From Desulfosarcina sp. BuS5 (lineage in GTDB: Bacteria; Desulfobacterota; Desulfobacteria; Desulfobacterales; BuS5), in NCBI RefSeq assembly GCF_028752835.1, contig NZ_CP087952.1, forward strand, positions 186,001-250,000: 64,000 bases of DNA, read 5' to 3'. Under the pieces are notes generated by a model. It did not search any database, had not been told where the DNA came from, and saw only the letters and a program-made list of their open reading frames with translations. Shown piece by piece: positions 54,328 to 62,976 of this stretch. How positions within the stretch are numbered: position 1 is the stretch's first letter; the number at the start of each line of letters is the position of its first letter. Made by a program: the position numbers and the translations under genes.

Positions 54328-56475
54328 ATGATTCGTATTAACGATATACTGGATAAAATCACCGAAAACTATCCGGATGCGGAACTGGATATAATAGAAC
54401 GTGCATATATATATTCGGCCAGGGTGCATGAAGGCCAGGTGCGTCTGTCTGGTGAGCCTTATTTGTCACATCCCCTTGAAGTGGCAGGGATTCTGGCCGA
54501 TATGAAGCTCGATGCAGTGAGCATTTCAGCCGGCCTGCTTCATGATGTAATCGAAGATACAAACGCTACCCCAGATGAAATAAAAAAGTTTTTTGGACCG
54601 GAAGTTTTACATATCGTTGCCGGAGTAACAAAACTGAGCGCTCTGAAATTTAATGATTCCCATGCCCGCCACGCTGAAAGCATAAGAAAAATGATCCTTG
54701 CCATGGCTGATGATATCAGGGTCATTTTAATTAAACTGGCAGACAGGCTTCATAATATGAAAACCCTTCAATTCCATAAAAAAGAGGAGAAAAAAAGGGC
54801 AATTGCAAGGGAAACTCTCGATATTTATACACCGATTGCCTCCCGCCTGGGTATTTACTGGATTAAGAAAGATCTTGAAGATCTGTCCATGACATATCTT
54901 TATCCTGATGAATATAACAAAATAAAAAATTTCATCAGCAAAGATACTGAGGAAAGGGAAAATTATATTAAAATCGTTACCCAATATATTTACGATCTAG
55001 TTGTAGATAATAACTTAAAATGTGAAATTACCGGCAGGTATAAGGGATTTTACGGTATTTATAAAAAAATGATCACTCAGAATCTGGAACTTGAAGATGT
55101 TTACGACATTATAGCATTCAGAGTGATAGTGGATACTATACCACATTGTTATGAAATTCTGGGATTAATACATGCTTTGTGGAAACCGATAGATAGAAAG
55201 TTCAAAGATTATATCGGGCGGCCAAAGCCCAACATGTACCAGTCTCTCCATACTACCGTGATAGGCCCTTCGGGTGAAAGGATTGAAATTCAAATCAGAA
55301 CATATGAAATGAATAAGGTCGCCCAATCCGGGATTGCGGCACATTGGAGTTATAAAGAGGGACTGAAAATAGATGAAAAAACCAGCAATACATTTGCCTG
55401 GATTCAAAATCTGGTTGAAAACCAAAAAAATATACTCGATCCGGATGAATTTCTGGACAACGTAAGGATAGATCTTTTCCCGGATGAGGTTTATATTTTC
55501 ACTCCCACGGGGGAGATAAAAACCCTTGCCAAGGGCTCAACACCGGTTGACTTTGCCTATATGATTCATACTGAAGTTGGAGATCAATGTACCGGCGCCA
55601 AGGTGAACGGTCATATTGTTCCTCTAAAATATGAGCTGCACACTGCTGATATAGTAGAGATCCGTACATCAAAGGGACACCATCCCAGCCGTGATTGGCT
55701 TAATTTTGTTAAAACAGTAAAAGCCCGCTCAAGAATCAGGCAGTGGATAAAAATTCAGGAAAAATCTCGCAGTATCAGTTTGGGCAGGGAAATTTGTGAA
55801 AAGGCTTTCCGCAAGTATAAACTTAATTTTAACAAGATAGCCAACACAGAAGAAATGGAGAGCATAGCAAACGATTTCAAGTTTAAAACTATCGAGGATC
55901 TTATAGCGAGTATCGGCTTTGGTAAAACCACTGCCATGCAGATAATCAGAAAACTGATTACTGATACGGAAACAGAAATCGAAGAAGAACCGCCGCCCGG
56001 CAAAATTGACGTTCATAATAAAAAGAAAAAAAGCGCAACCGGAATTCTTGTAAAAGGCGCGGATGATATCCTGATAAAGTTCGGCAAGTGCTGTCAGCCC
56101 GTTCCCGGCGATCCCATAACAGGTTATATCACACAGGGGTATGGCGTTACCATACACAGGGCCAATTGTATAAACTCCTTAAAAATGAATCCTGAAAGAA
56201 AGATAGATGTAGAATGGAACAATGAAATTGCTGAAGCATATCCTGTTAAAATAGCAGTCTATTCAATAGACAGGATAGGATCATTGGCAGATCTTGCATC
56301 CAATATCAGCAAAAAAAATACTAATATTCTCAACGTAAACACAAAAACCGCAGATGACGGAAGCGTAACAAGTTATTTCACCATAACTGTAAATAATACT
56401 ACCCATCTTGAGAGCATAATATACGCTCTCAAAATGGTTGAAGGAGTTCAGGGTGTAAAAAGAATAGACATTTAG
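54328..56475 (+). CDS. relA: bifunctional (p)ppGpp synthetase/hydrolase (Rel/SpoT)
   Basis: A 715-residue long RSH protein from the ATG at 54328 (MIRINDILDKI), which matches the usual family start; a TTG 12 bases upstream is the alternative. The HD hydrolase domain keeps AGLLHDVIEDT and LADRLHNMKTL. The synthetase domain has RYKGFYGIYKKM, FKDYIGRPKPNMYQSLHTT and EIQIRTYEMN. TGS (FPDEVYIFTPTGEIKTLAKG), a zinc-finger/helical region (KCCQPVPGDPITGY) and a C-terminal ACT domain follow. Both catalytic halves look intact, so it should make and degrade the stringent-response alarmone. It is convergent with rpmB, four bases away. Confidence 0.95.
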   Translation: MIRINDILDKITENYPDAELDIIERAYIYSARVHEGQVRLSGEPYLSHPLEVAGILADMKLDAVSISAGLLHDVIEDTNATPDEIKKFFGPEVLHIVAGVTKLSALKFNDSHARHAESIRKMILAMADDIRVILIKLADRLHNMKTLQFHKKEEKKRAIARETLDIYTPIASRLGIYWIKKDLEDLSMTYLYPDEYNKIKNFISKDTEERENYIKIVTQYIYDLVVDNNLKCEITGRYKGFYGIYKKMITQNLELEDVYDIIAFRVIVDTIPHCYEILGLIHALWKPIDRKFKDYIGRPKPNMYQSLHTTVIGPSGERIEIQIRTYEMNKVAQSGIAAHWSYKEGLKIDEKTSNTFAWIQNLVENQKNILDPDEFLDNVRIDLFPDEVYIFTPTGEIKTLAKGSTPVDFAYMIHTEVGDQCTGAKVNGHIVPLKYELHTADIVEIRTSKGHHPSRDWLNFVKTVKARSRIRQWIKIQEKSRSISLGREICEKAFRKYKLNFNKIANTEEMESIANDFKFKTIEDLIASIGFGKTTAMQIIRKLITDTETEIEEEPPPGKIDVHNKKKKSATGILVKGADDILIKFGKCCQPVPGDPITGYITQGYGVTIHRANCINSLKMNPERKIDVEWNNEIAEAYPVKIAVYSIDRIGSLADLASNISKKNTNILNVNTKTADDGSVTSYFTITVNNTTHLESIIYALKMVEGVQGVKRIDI

Positions 56476-56479
56476 CAGA

Positions 56480-56671
56480 TTAAGGTGCTTTAATCACGTG
56501 GCCTGCTTTGATACATTTAGTGCATACTTTTATTTTTTTTACCCGGCCTTTATAATTTGCCCTTACTTTTTGAAGATTAGGGTTGAAACGACGCTTGGTT
56601 ATATTATGGGCATGGCTGACGTTATTCCCGAACATCGGTGTTTTACCGCATATTTCACATATTTTTGACAT
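56480..56671 (-). CDS. rpmB: 50S ribosomal protein L28
   Basis: A 63-residue L28 with the typical [25 protein letters not shown] start (two adjoining segments), including the zinc-type pair [12 protein letters not shown] and the second pair CTKC near the end. With four cysteines it is the zinc-binding (C+) form. It stands alone on the minus strand, convergent with the relA/spoT gene. The start is preceded by AAAGAGGAAAAG. Confidence 0.95.
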   Translation of the reverse strand: MSKICEICGKTPMFGNNVSHAHNITKRRFNPNLQKVRANYKGRVKKIKVCTKCIKAGHVIKAP

Positions 56672-56863
56672 ACTTTTCCTCTTTACGATTAAGGATCTTT
56701 ACTAAAAAAATTAATAATACCTTACAAAATTAAGCTTGTAAAGTATTCTTTTATGTTTTGCAATCGTTAACGGAAAATATTTTTTTAAATGAATTGTGTG
56801 CCGATCAAGGCATTCTTGGTATTAATTTTAATGTTTAAATCAGCTTTTTCTTTTTTTAGACAA

Positions 56864-57904
56864 TTAAATATTGTTTGCCATTTTTTCTACAGCAAGATTT
56901 ACCTCTTGCGCGATGCCCTCCATATCTTCAGGCGCAAGGTTAATATAATCCATAGCGCCCTCTTCCACCTGCTCCATAAAACCATCAAGTCCGATACTGT
57001 CCATTGTGGCTGTTAAATCCGCTATATGAAGAATATATGCCATCCGGTTCGCAGGAGATTCCGAAGGGGAATGGTGAAACCTTATTGCAATATTCTGATC
57101 ATCCGGGATACTCCATTTTTTGCATAAATCCGATGCTATCTCCGCATGATCAAACCCGAGAGTATTTTTTTCGGCTTTTATTATATTATGCTTGTTTTTA
57201 GTTAATTCATTGTCAAATATTTTCTTTTTTGCAAAAAGGTAGCCATCTATAACAAGTTTACCGGCATCATGAATCAACCCTGCTGAAAAAGCTTCATTTT
57301 CAATAACAGGATGCTTTTTTGCAGAAATTATCTTTGCTCCAATTGCAACTGCAATGGAATGTCTCCATAGAGCCCCTGAATCCATATCATACCCCTTTAA
57401 TCTTTTGCCGAGAAGGGCAGATGATCCTGCAACTGTCAATATTTCGCTAAGGGTATTGTATCCAAGCACCACGGAGGCCTGGTGTATGGAGGAGACCATC
57501 CCACTCATCCCATAATAAGCCGAGTTTGCAATTTTAAGGACCATTGCCGCTATGGCCTGGTCTTTCTCAATAACCTTGGCGATATCTTTAAAGCTTGACC
57601 TGTGGTTTGACATGATTTCGCGGACTTTTGAAATAACCCGGGGCATGGGAGGCAGGTCGTCCATGGTCTTGAGGATTGAAGCCTTAAGGGCCTCGGTCTT
57701 TTTATTTCCGGAAGTTTCTGTTGCAGGCGCAGATGGCGGTTCCACTTGCTTGCCAAGCAATCTGTTTAATACAATTCTCTCCTCCAGATTTAACTCAACC
57801 ATTCCTTTGCATGCCGGACAAGTGAAACTAGCCCTCTTTTTTTTGGGAAGGCGATCATCCGGAATATCATATGTTTCACCACAGCCGGGGCATTTTACTA
57901 TCAT
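56864..57904 (-). CDS. HDOD-domain signalling protein with MJ0042-type zinc ribbon
   Basis: A 346-residue protein from the ATG at 57904 (MIVKCPGCGETYDIPDD), preferred over a TTG 12 bases upstream because that TTG forms part of the TTGGAG ribosome-binding site. An N-terminal zinc ribbon (CPGC...CPAC) precedes a proline-rich linker and the HDOD domain (about 85-290: LPPMPRVISKVREIM, AAMVLKIANSAYYGM, HSIAVAIGAKII, LIHDAGKLV). HDOD proteins are regulatory relatives of HD phosphohydrolases found with chemotaxis and stress signalling. A TATAG repeat begins 20 bases upstream of the ATG, within its leader or promoter. Confidence 0.9.
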   Translation of the reverse strand: MIVKCPGCGETYDIPDDRLPKKKRASFTCPACKGMVELNLEERIVLNRLLGKQVEPPSAPATETSGNKKTEALKASILKTMDDLPPMPRVISKVREIMSNHRSSFKDIAKVIEKDQAIAAMVLKIANSAYYGMSGMVSSIHQASVVLGYNTLSEILTVAGSSALLGKRLKGYDMDSGALWRHSIAVAIGAKIISAKKHPVIENEAFSAGLIHDAGKLVIDGYLFAKKKIFDNELTKNKHNIIKAEKNTLGFDHAEIASDLCKKWSIPDDQNIAIRFHHSPSESPANRMAYILHIADLTATMDSIGLDGFMEQVEEGAMDYINLAPEDMEGIAQEVNLAVEKMANNI

Positions 57905-57923
57905 TATAAGCTCCAAGAATAAA

Positions 57924-58042
57924 TATAGACTGTCACATAAATAATTTCACTGCGTTATCGGTCGTCGGAGTATTACAATACGCCTTCCTCCCTCTGGCCT
58001 TGTGCCAAATTTTAAAATCAGGTTATTATCTGACAATCTATA
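57924..58042. repeat. TATAG palindromic repeat, copy 8 (upstream of HDOD gene)
   Basis: A complete 119-bp copy: TATAGACTGTCACATAAATA, CACTGCGTTATCGGTCGTCG, tip GTATTACAATAC, CCTCTGGCCTTGTGCCAAAT and TGACAATCTATA. Orientation is inverted relative to copy 1. Confidence 0.9.
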
Positions 58043-58135
58043 AAAGTCATGTATATGTTCAGTTCCTGACGGTTTGCTGTTAAAATAAATACATGTTAAG
58101 CAATAACCGTGCCGGCTTTTTTGGAATGATTGAAG

Positions 58136-58951
58136 TCAGAATATATCATCAATCAGATCGGTAAGGGTCTCCAATAATCTTTTATCGTCGGTTAAGGGTA
58201 AACAAACGGCTGATCTGACAGCCTCATTATCAGGGATGCCTCTTCGTATCAGTTGGGCCGCATAAATCAGCAGGCGGGTGCTTGCTCCTTCGGTTAAGCC
58301 ATGTTCCCTGATGTTTCTGATTTTTCCCGCAAGAGACACAAGCTGCTCAGCGGTTTTCATTTCAATATTCCCTTCATGCGCAACAATCACAGCCTCTTTG
58401 TCGGCATCCGGATAATCAAAATCTATTGCAATAAAACGCTGACGGGTACTCTGCTTAAGGTCTTTCAGGACTGACTGGTATCCCGGATTATAAGATATAA
58501 CCATAATAAAATTATCGTTAGCTTGTATAGTTTCTCCTTTTTTATCAATATAAAGAGTCCTGCGATTATCGGTTAAAGGATGAATAACAACCGTAGTATC
58601 CTTGCGGGCTTCCACTATCTCATCAAGATAGCATACAGCACCTGCGCGCACTGCTTTAGTCAGCGGACCGTCATTCCAGACGGTCTCGTCATTCTTCAAC
58701 AGGAAACGTCCGATTAAATCTGATGCAAAAAGGTCTTCATGGCAGGCAACCGTTATCAGGCTGCGGTTTAAGCGAAACGCCATATATTCAATAAACCTTG
58801 TTTTACCACATCCCGTTGGGCCTTTCAGCATAATGGGAACTCTTTCAAAATAAGCGGCTTCAAAGAGTGTAACCTCATTAGACGTTTCAAGGTAAAAGGG
58901 CTCTGCGCCGGATATAAGACTTTTATTTTTTGTTTGGTGCTTCTGCTTCAT
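58136..58951 (-). CDS. MoxR/CbbQ/NorQ-type AAA+ ATPase
   Basis: A 271-residue AAA+ protein from the ATG at 58951 (MKQKHQTKNKS). Walker A is GPTGCGKTRF, Walker B VCYLDEIVEA, and sensor 1 is in NFIMVISYNPGYQS, a stretch typical of CbbQ/NirQ/GvpN proteins. The C-terminal CbbQ_C-like part (about 200-271) includes EGASTRLLIYAAQLI. Relatives work with a VWA-domain partner (CbbO/NorD) to activate Rubisco, NO reductase or other metal-dependent enzymes. No VWA gene lies beside it here, which leaves the client unknown. Confidence 0.9.
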   Translation of the reverse strand: MKQKHQTKNKSLISGAEPFYLETSNEVTLFEAAYFERVPIMLKGPTGCGKTRFIEYMAFRLNRSLITVACHEDLFASDLIGRFLLKNDETVWNDGPLTKAVRAGAVCYLDEIVEARKDTTVVIHPLTDNRRTLYIDKKGETIQANDNFIMVISYNPGYQSVLKDLKQSTRQRFIAIDFDYPDADKEAVIVAHEGNIEMKTAEQLVSLAGKIRNIREHGLTEGASTRLLIYAAQLIRRGIPDNEAVRSAVCLPLTDDKRLLETLTDLIDDIF

Positions 58952-59056
58952 AAAAGGAACCAACCTACTTTATTTTGTTATATTTATATTGCATTGATTA
59001 AGATAAAATATTAAGTATATTAGATTTAAAAAAATAAACAAGGAATTTTGCAGAAA

Positions 59057-60226
59057 ATGCCGAGTATAAATAGAAATGATGCTGTTCATCGTATTGATCA
59101 GGAAGATAAAGAAATTATTATTATAGGTACTGCTCATGTATCCAAAGAAAGCTCCGAACTTGTGCAATCCGTTATCAATGAGGAGAAACCTGACACCGTT
59201 TGTGTTGAACTGTGTGAATCGAGGTATCAGGCCATCAGGCAAAAAAAAAAATGGCTCGAGATGGATATCATCAAGGTCATTAAGGAGAAAAAAGCATTTC
59301 TCTTGCTTTCAAACCTTCTCCTGGCCTCCTTTCAAAAAAGGATAGCTGCAAAGTTGGATGTAAAACCGGGCGAGGAGATGATAAGGGCCATAGAAACAGG
59401 TGAATCCGCAGGCGCGGAGATATATCTCGCTGATCGTGACATACGCATTACGCTGTCAAGAACATGGCGTATCATGGGCCTTTGGCAAAAAATAAAACTT
59501 CTATTCCAGATGGTCCTCTCCCTGGGACAGGTAGATGATATTGATAAGGAAGAAATAGAAAGGATGAAGCAGGAGGATATACTTGAAACAATCCTGTCTG
59601 AAGTAGGAAAATCCGTGCCTGTATTAAAAAAAATTCTGATAGATGAAAGGGATCTGTACCTTACTTCCAGAATTAAATCAGCCCCTGGTAAAAAGATTGT
59701 AGCTGTTGTGGGCGCAGGCCATGTTCCGGGTATCAAGAATCACTTTAATGATCATATTGATATTAGTGAACTGGAACAAATCCCGCCCAAAGGCAAGGCA
59801 TCGGGATTTATAAAATGGTTGATTCCATCGGTGATTGGTCTTTTTATTATCCTGGGTTTCTTTTACGGCGGCGCCGGAACCGGCACTGATATGGTAAAAT
59901 GGTGGATTATAGCCAATGGCTTTTTTGCCGGTCTAGGAGCAATAATAGCGCTGGCTCATCCCCTTACAATATTTTCTTCAATCATGGCCGCCCCGTTAAC
60001 ATCCCTTAATCCTATGATTGCGGCCGGTTGGGTGTCAGGGCTGATAGAGGCGGTGATGCGAAAACCTAAAGTAAAAGACCTTGAGAATCTTTCCAAAGAT
60101 ATCCTTTCCATAAAAGGCTTCTGGGGGAATAAGGTCACCAGGATACTTCTGGTTGTAGTATTTACAAATCTTGGCAGCTCCCTGGGAACCTTCGTGGCAA
60201 TTCCCGTGATGTTAAAAGTGCTGTAA
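59057..60226 (+). CDS. TraB/PrgY-family membrane protein
   Basis: A 389-residue protein from the ATG at 59057 (a TTG nine bases upstream is possible). The TraB domain (about 15-215) shows IIIGTAHVSKES, VCVELCESRY, EIYLADRDIRITLSR and VAVVGAGHVPGI, with the conserved His and Glu residues of this metalloprotease-like fold. Three or four membrane helices follow at the C-terminus (about 255-389). Enterococcal TraB/PrgY inactivates a peptide pheromone; the role in other bacteria is not established. It is divergent from the CbbQ-type gene. Confidence 0.88.
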   Translation: MPSINRNDAVHRIDQEDKEIIIIGTAHVSKESSELVQSVINEEKPDTVCVELCESRYQAIRQKKKWLEMDIIKVIKEKKAFLLLSNLLLASFQKRIAAKLDVKPGEEMIRAIETGESAGAEIYLADRDIRITLSRTWRIMGLWQKIKLLFQMVLSLGQVDDIDKEEIERMKQEDILETILSEVGKSVPVLKKILIDERDLYLTSRIKSAPGKKIVAVVGAGHVPGIKNHFNDHIDISELEQIPPKGKASGFIKWLIPSVIGLFIILGFFYGGAGTGTDMVKWWIIANGFFAGLGAIIALAHPLTIFSSIMAAPLTSLNPMIAAGWVSGLIEAVMRKPKVKDLENLSKDILSIKGFWGNKVTRILLVVVFTNLGSSLGTFVAIPVMLKVL

Positions 60227-60231
60227 CAAGA

Positions 60232-60494
60232 TATAGATTATCAGGTAATTACCAGATCCTAAAATTTGGCACAAGGCCAGAGGGAGTAGGGGTTCAAAAT
60301 CTTGAACCCTCCGATGACCGATAACGCAGTGAAATTATTTAGGATCGGAGATTAAATAAATTGGACAAAGATTATGAAGGATTAAGGTTTAATACTCGAA
60401 GTATTCGGCATTTAATGCAACACAGCAGATGGGCCAAAAGACAAATAATATTGTTCAAGTTATTTAATTTGCGATCCTTATGTGAGGATCTATA
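60232..60494. repeat. TATAG palindromic repeat, copy 9, split by a nested element
   Basis: TATAGATTATCAGG opens the left arm six bases after the traB-like stop codon. The CACAAGGCCAGAGGGAG and GATGACCGATAACGCAGTG cores and the GGGGTTCAAAA tip are present. The right arm is interrupted at TTATTTA (60341) and resumes as TTATGTGAGGATCTATA at 60478-60494. The inserted 136 bases are described separately. Confidence 0.8.
60342..60477. mobile_element. 136-bp nested MITE-like element
   Basis: The ends are inverted repeats: GGATCGGAGATTAAATAA at the left, and the complement of the right end reads GGATCGCAAATTAAATAA; similarity continues to about 25 bases (TTGGACAA versus TTGAACAA). TTA flanks it on both sides (60339-60341 and 60478-60480), a likely target-site duplication. 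It has no coding capacity. A short perfect stem, AATACT-CGA-AGTATT, lies inside. Confidence 0.65.
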
Positions 60495-60583
60495 GGCCGA
60501 ACCTGAACAATAATGACCTTAATACCTTTGCATTAAAATTCTGCTTTGCAAGTTCGGCTATTCGTGAAGGAATCTTAAACAGG

Positions 60584-61021
60584 CTATTCAAGGCCATGTT
60601 TTGTCAAAGCTTCCTTGACCTTGGCTTCTTTGATTTTATTTTCGTGATCCCTTTTTTTGATAGTTGCTTCATTAACTTTAAGCATAAGCTGTTCCAGGTC
60701 GCACGGCTTCATAAGGTAATCAAAAGCACCCCGCTTCATGCCCTCTATAGCGTTTTCCACTGTAGCATGTCCTGTAAGCATAATGACCTCAATAATAGGA
60801 TATGCCTTTTTTATCCTCTCCAAGGTCTCCAGCCCGTCAATTCCAGGCATTTTCACATCAAGTATAATAACATCTGTATTACGATTTTTATCAATCTTTT
60901 CCAATGCTTCCAGGCCGCTAAAGGCATTCATAACCTTGAGCTCTCTTTTTTTCAAACGTTTTGTCATGGTTTCCACGAAAGGAGCTTCATCATCAACTAA
61001 CATAACCAGTGGTTTAAGCAT
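60584..61021 (-). CDS. single-domain response regulator with basic helical tail
   Basis: A 145-residue receiver protein (residues 4-120: VMLVDDEAPF, D55 in [23 protein letters not shown]) ending in a lysine-rich helix (KKRDHENKIKEAKVKEALTK), which matches the tails of the regulators at 36905 and 51593. There is no kinase beside it; the nearest signalling gene is the CheX-CheX-FliN fusion upstream on the same strand, 210 bases away, which may act as its phosphatase. The start is set by AGGAGG. Confidence 0.92.
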   Translation of the reverse strand: MLKPLVMLVDDEAPFVETMTKRLKKRELKVMNAFSGLEALEKIDKNRNTDVIILDVKMPGIDGLETLERIKKAYPIIEVIMLTGHATVENAIEGMKRGAFDYLMKPCDLEQLMLKVNEATIKKRDHENKIKEAKVKEALTKHGLE

Positions 61022-61231
61022 ACCTCTATCCTCCTGTTAAGACTTTTGAAAAGAGTCTTTTTGTGCTTAATTTATATGTAAATCAAAAAAATTATCTCTT
61101 AAATTTCGAACAATTAAATTATTTCAAAAAGCAAGTTGAGTGTCAAGTGGCAAAACGTCACAGGGCAAACGCATTTAGCCGGATTTTAACCTGATACCAA
61201 TTTGTTGAAGTTTGCCGAATGCGGTCATACA

Positions 61232-62701
61232 TCACTTAAGATTTTTTATACGATCAATCCGGCTAAGTATTTTGGTTATACGGATGCCGTATTTCTGGTT
61301 TTCAACAATTACTTCTCCTTTGGCTATCAGTTTGTCGTTTGCCAAAATATCTAGTGGTTCACCTTCAAGATTGGAAAAACTGATTGATGAACCAGGGCTC
61401 AAAGCAAGAAGATCTTTTATCTTGATTCTGGTTCGGCCCAGCTCAACGGTTAAATCTATTGCAATATCAAGAACCAAATCCAGATTTTTCCTATCCTCCT
61501 CCATTGCAGAAGCATCATCAGCGCTCTTTGCCTGACCTTCAGCAACAGGGCGTGTATCTGTAGGCTTTTTATCTTCAGGGGCTGGTACTTCCGCATCAGA
61601 AGCACCCGAAACGAGGTCGTCAATATTTTGTTGTTGATCATCAGCCGTTGCCATTGAAGTGATTTCTTTTACCGCTGCCCGGCTTTTCTGTTGTGATGCT
61701 TCATCTATTTTGATACAGACTTCAACGGTAACATCATGATGCTCGAACTTAAAGGTAAACCGTTCGTATCTATCCATATTCAAAACGGAAATTTTGAAAT
61801 TTTTGCCGGCGGTAATTGAGGGGGGTGAGATTACGCACTCCAGGCCGGAATCGCAAAAGGCTGTTTTAAGATTTCCTCCTATTATGTTGGCCATTTCACC
61901 GATAACATCCTTAATATCACCCTCATTTTCGATTTTATCAACAGAAATACCCAACATGTTTGCTGTAATAACATGGGCGAATTTTTCGCTGACTTTTACA
62001 TTGATACTACCGTTAACATCTCCTGCAAAATTGACCGTGCCTACATGTTTTGGCGTATCAGCAGGCTCTTGATCGGCTGTATCGGTTAATTCAAGATCCA
62101 TGGAAAGCATGGCATCAAAAAATTCAATCACTTTATCACCGGTGGATGATATTATATCCATTGTGCCGAATTTTTGAATATCTATGCTTGAAAGTTGCTT
62201 TTTTGCGTCAACAGCAGATTTATCCTCGGGTTTTAAGGATATCTCAATGAATATTTTATGCCCCTGGCTTATGAAAATATAATTTTCATACCGATCCATG
62301 TGCATCGATTCAATCGCAAAATTCATTCCGGTTGTAATTGAGGGAGTAGAGATAACGCAATGCATGCCGGCATCATTAAAATTAGATTTCAGGTTCCCGC
62401 CTATAATATTGCATACCTCAAGAATCACGTCATTGATTTCATCTTCACCTTCAATCTCATCAACTTCCATGCCCAGCATGCTCGCGGTAATTACCCGGGA
62501 AAACTCGTCGCTTACGGTAATAGATATACTGCCCATTAAATTACCGGCAAAACTTAATGAACCGGTTATTCTTCCGCCTTCAAAACCAGGAGAGCCTTCC
62601 GAAGCGGATAGTTCCACATCCATGGAAAGCATTGTTTCAAACAGTTCATTTGTCGACTCCACAATGGAATTTTTTATGTCAAATGTCTTGAGTGCTTCCA
62701 T
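61232..62701 (-). CDS. CheX-CheX-FliN fusion protein (CheC/FliY-like)
   Basis: A 489-residue protein from the ATG at 62701 (MEALKTFDIKN), with AGGA upstream. Two CheX-like phosphatase domains (about 5-155 and 165-315) each keep the ExxN motif on a helix, EVCNIIGGNLKSNF and EMANIIGGNLKTAF. A Pro/Ala/Asp-rich linker (about 320-400) leads to a C-terminal FliN/SpoA domain (405-485, VELGRTRIKIKDLL, GSSISFSN, EVIVENQKYGIRI). CheX dephosphorylates receivers, and FliN sits in the flagellar switch, so this resembles FliY of Gram-positives, with CheX in place of CheC. No flagellar genes are nearby. It starts two bases after the stop of the small membrane protein gene. Confidence 0.88.
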   Translation of the reverse strand: MEALKTFDIKNSIVESTNELFETMLSMDVELSASEGSPGFEGGRITGSLSFAGNLMGSISITVSDEFSRVITASMLGMEVDEIEGEDEINDVILEVCNIIGGNLKSNFNDAGMHCVISTPSITTGMNFAIESMHMDRYENYIFISQGHKIFIEISLKPEDKSAVDAKKQLSSIDIQKFGTMDIISSTGDKVIEFFDAMLSMDLELTDTADQEPADTPKHVGTVNFAGDVNGSINVKVSEKFAHVITANMLGISVDKIENEGDIKDVIGEMANIIGGNLKTAFCDSGLECVISPPSITAGKNFKISVLNMDRYERFTFKFEHHDVTVEVCIKIDEASQQKSRAAVKEITSMATADDQQQNIDDLVSGASDAEVPAPEDKKPTDTRPVAEGQAKSADDASAMEEDRKNLDLVLDIAIDLTVELGRTRIKIKDLLALSPGSSISFSNLEGEPLDILANDKLIAKGEVIVENQKYGIRITKILSRIDRIKNLK

Positions 62702-62702
62702 A

Positions 62703-62954
62703 TTATTTTTTCCTGTATTTTCTGTAGAATTTGCCCCCAAGAAATTGTCCCGATAAAAAAGCACAAATAAAAATTGGCAGAGTCTTTAGTTGCAATCCTG
62801 TACCTGCGACAAGACGGAGTAAAATAACAATCGGGACAGGGATATGCACTGCCAGGAACCAGTAGCGGGAAAACTTATTGGTTTGCACCCTCCAGAAACC
62901 GAATGGAAGATTAATAATCAACACAAAAATCGCAATTAACCAGTAATTTTTCAT
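62703..62954 (-). CDS. small membrane protein of unknown function
   Basis: An 83-residue protein with two hydrophobic stretches (about 4-22 and 30-50) and a third near 57-72, ending in a basic tail (GGKFYRKYRKK) that would face the cytoplasm. I recognise no family name. It is coupled to the CheX-CheX-FliN gene (TAATATG) and lies 22 bases after purA, so the three may share a transcript. Confidence 0.75.
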   Translation of the reverse strand: MKNYWLIAIFVLIINLPFGFWRVQTNKFSRYWFLAVHIPVPIVILLRLVAGTGLQLKTLPIFICAFLSGQFLGGKFYRKYRKK

Positions 62955-62976
62955 AATTTATTACGATTTGCAGGGA

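Noticed and set aside
11206-60494. A CRISPR array, because of regularly recurring palindromic sequence.
   Set aside because: Copies are kilobases apart, differ in length and orientation, have no uniform spacers, and no cas gene is present.
7093-62954. Many further open frames on the opposite strand of long genes.
   Set aside because: They mirror codon structure of the real genes, lack ribosome-binding sites and encode no recognisable domains.
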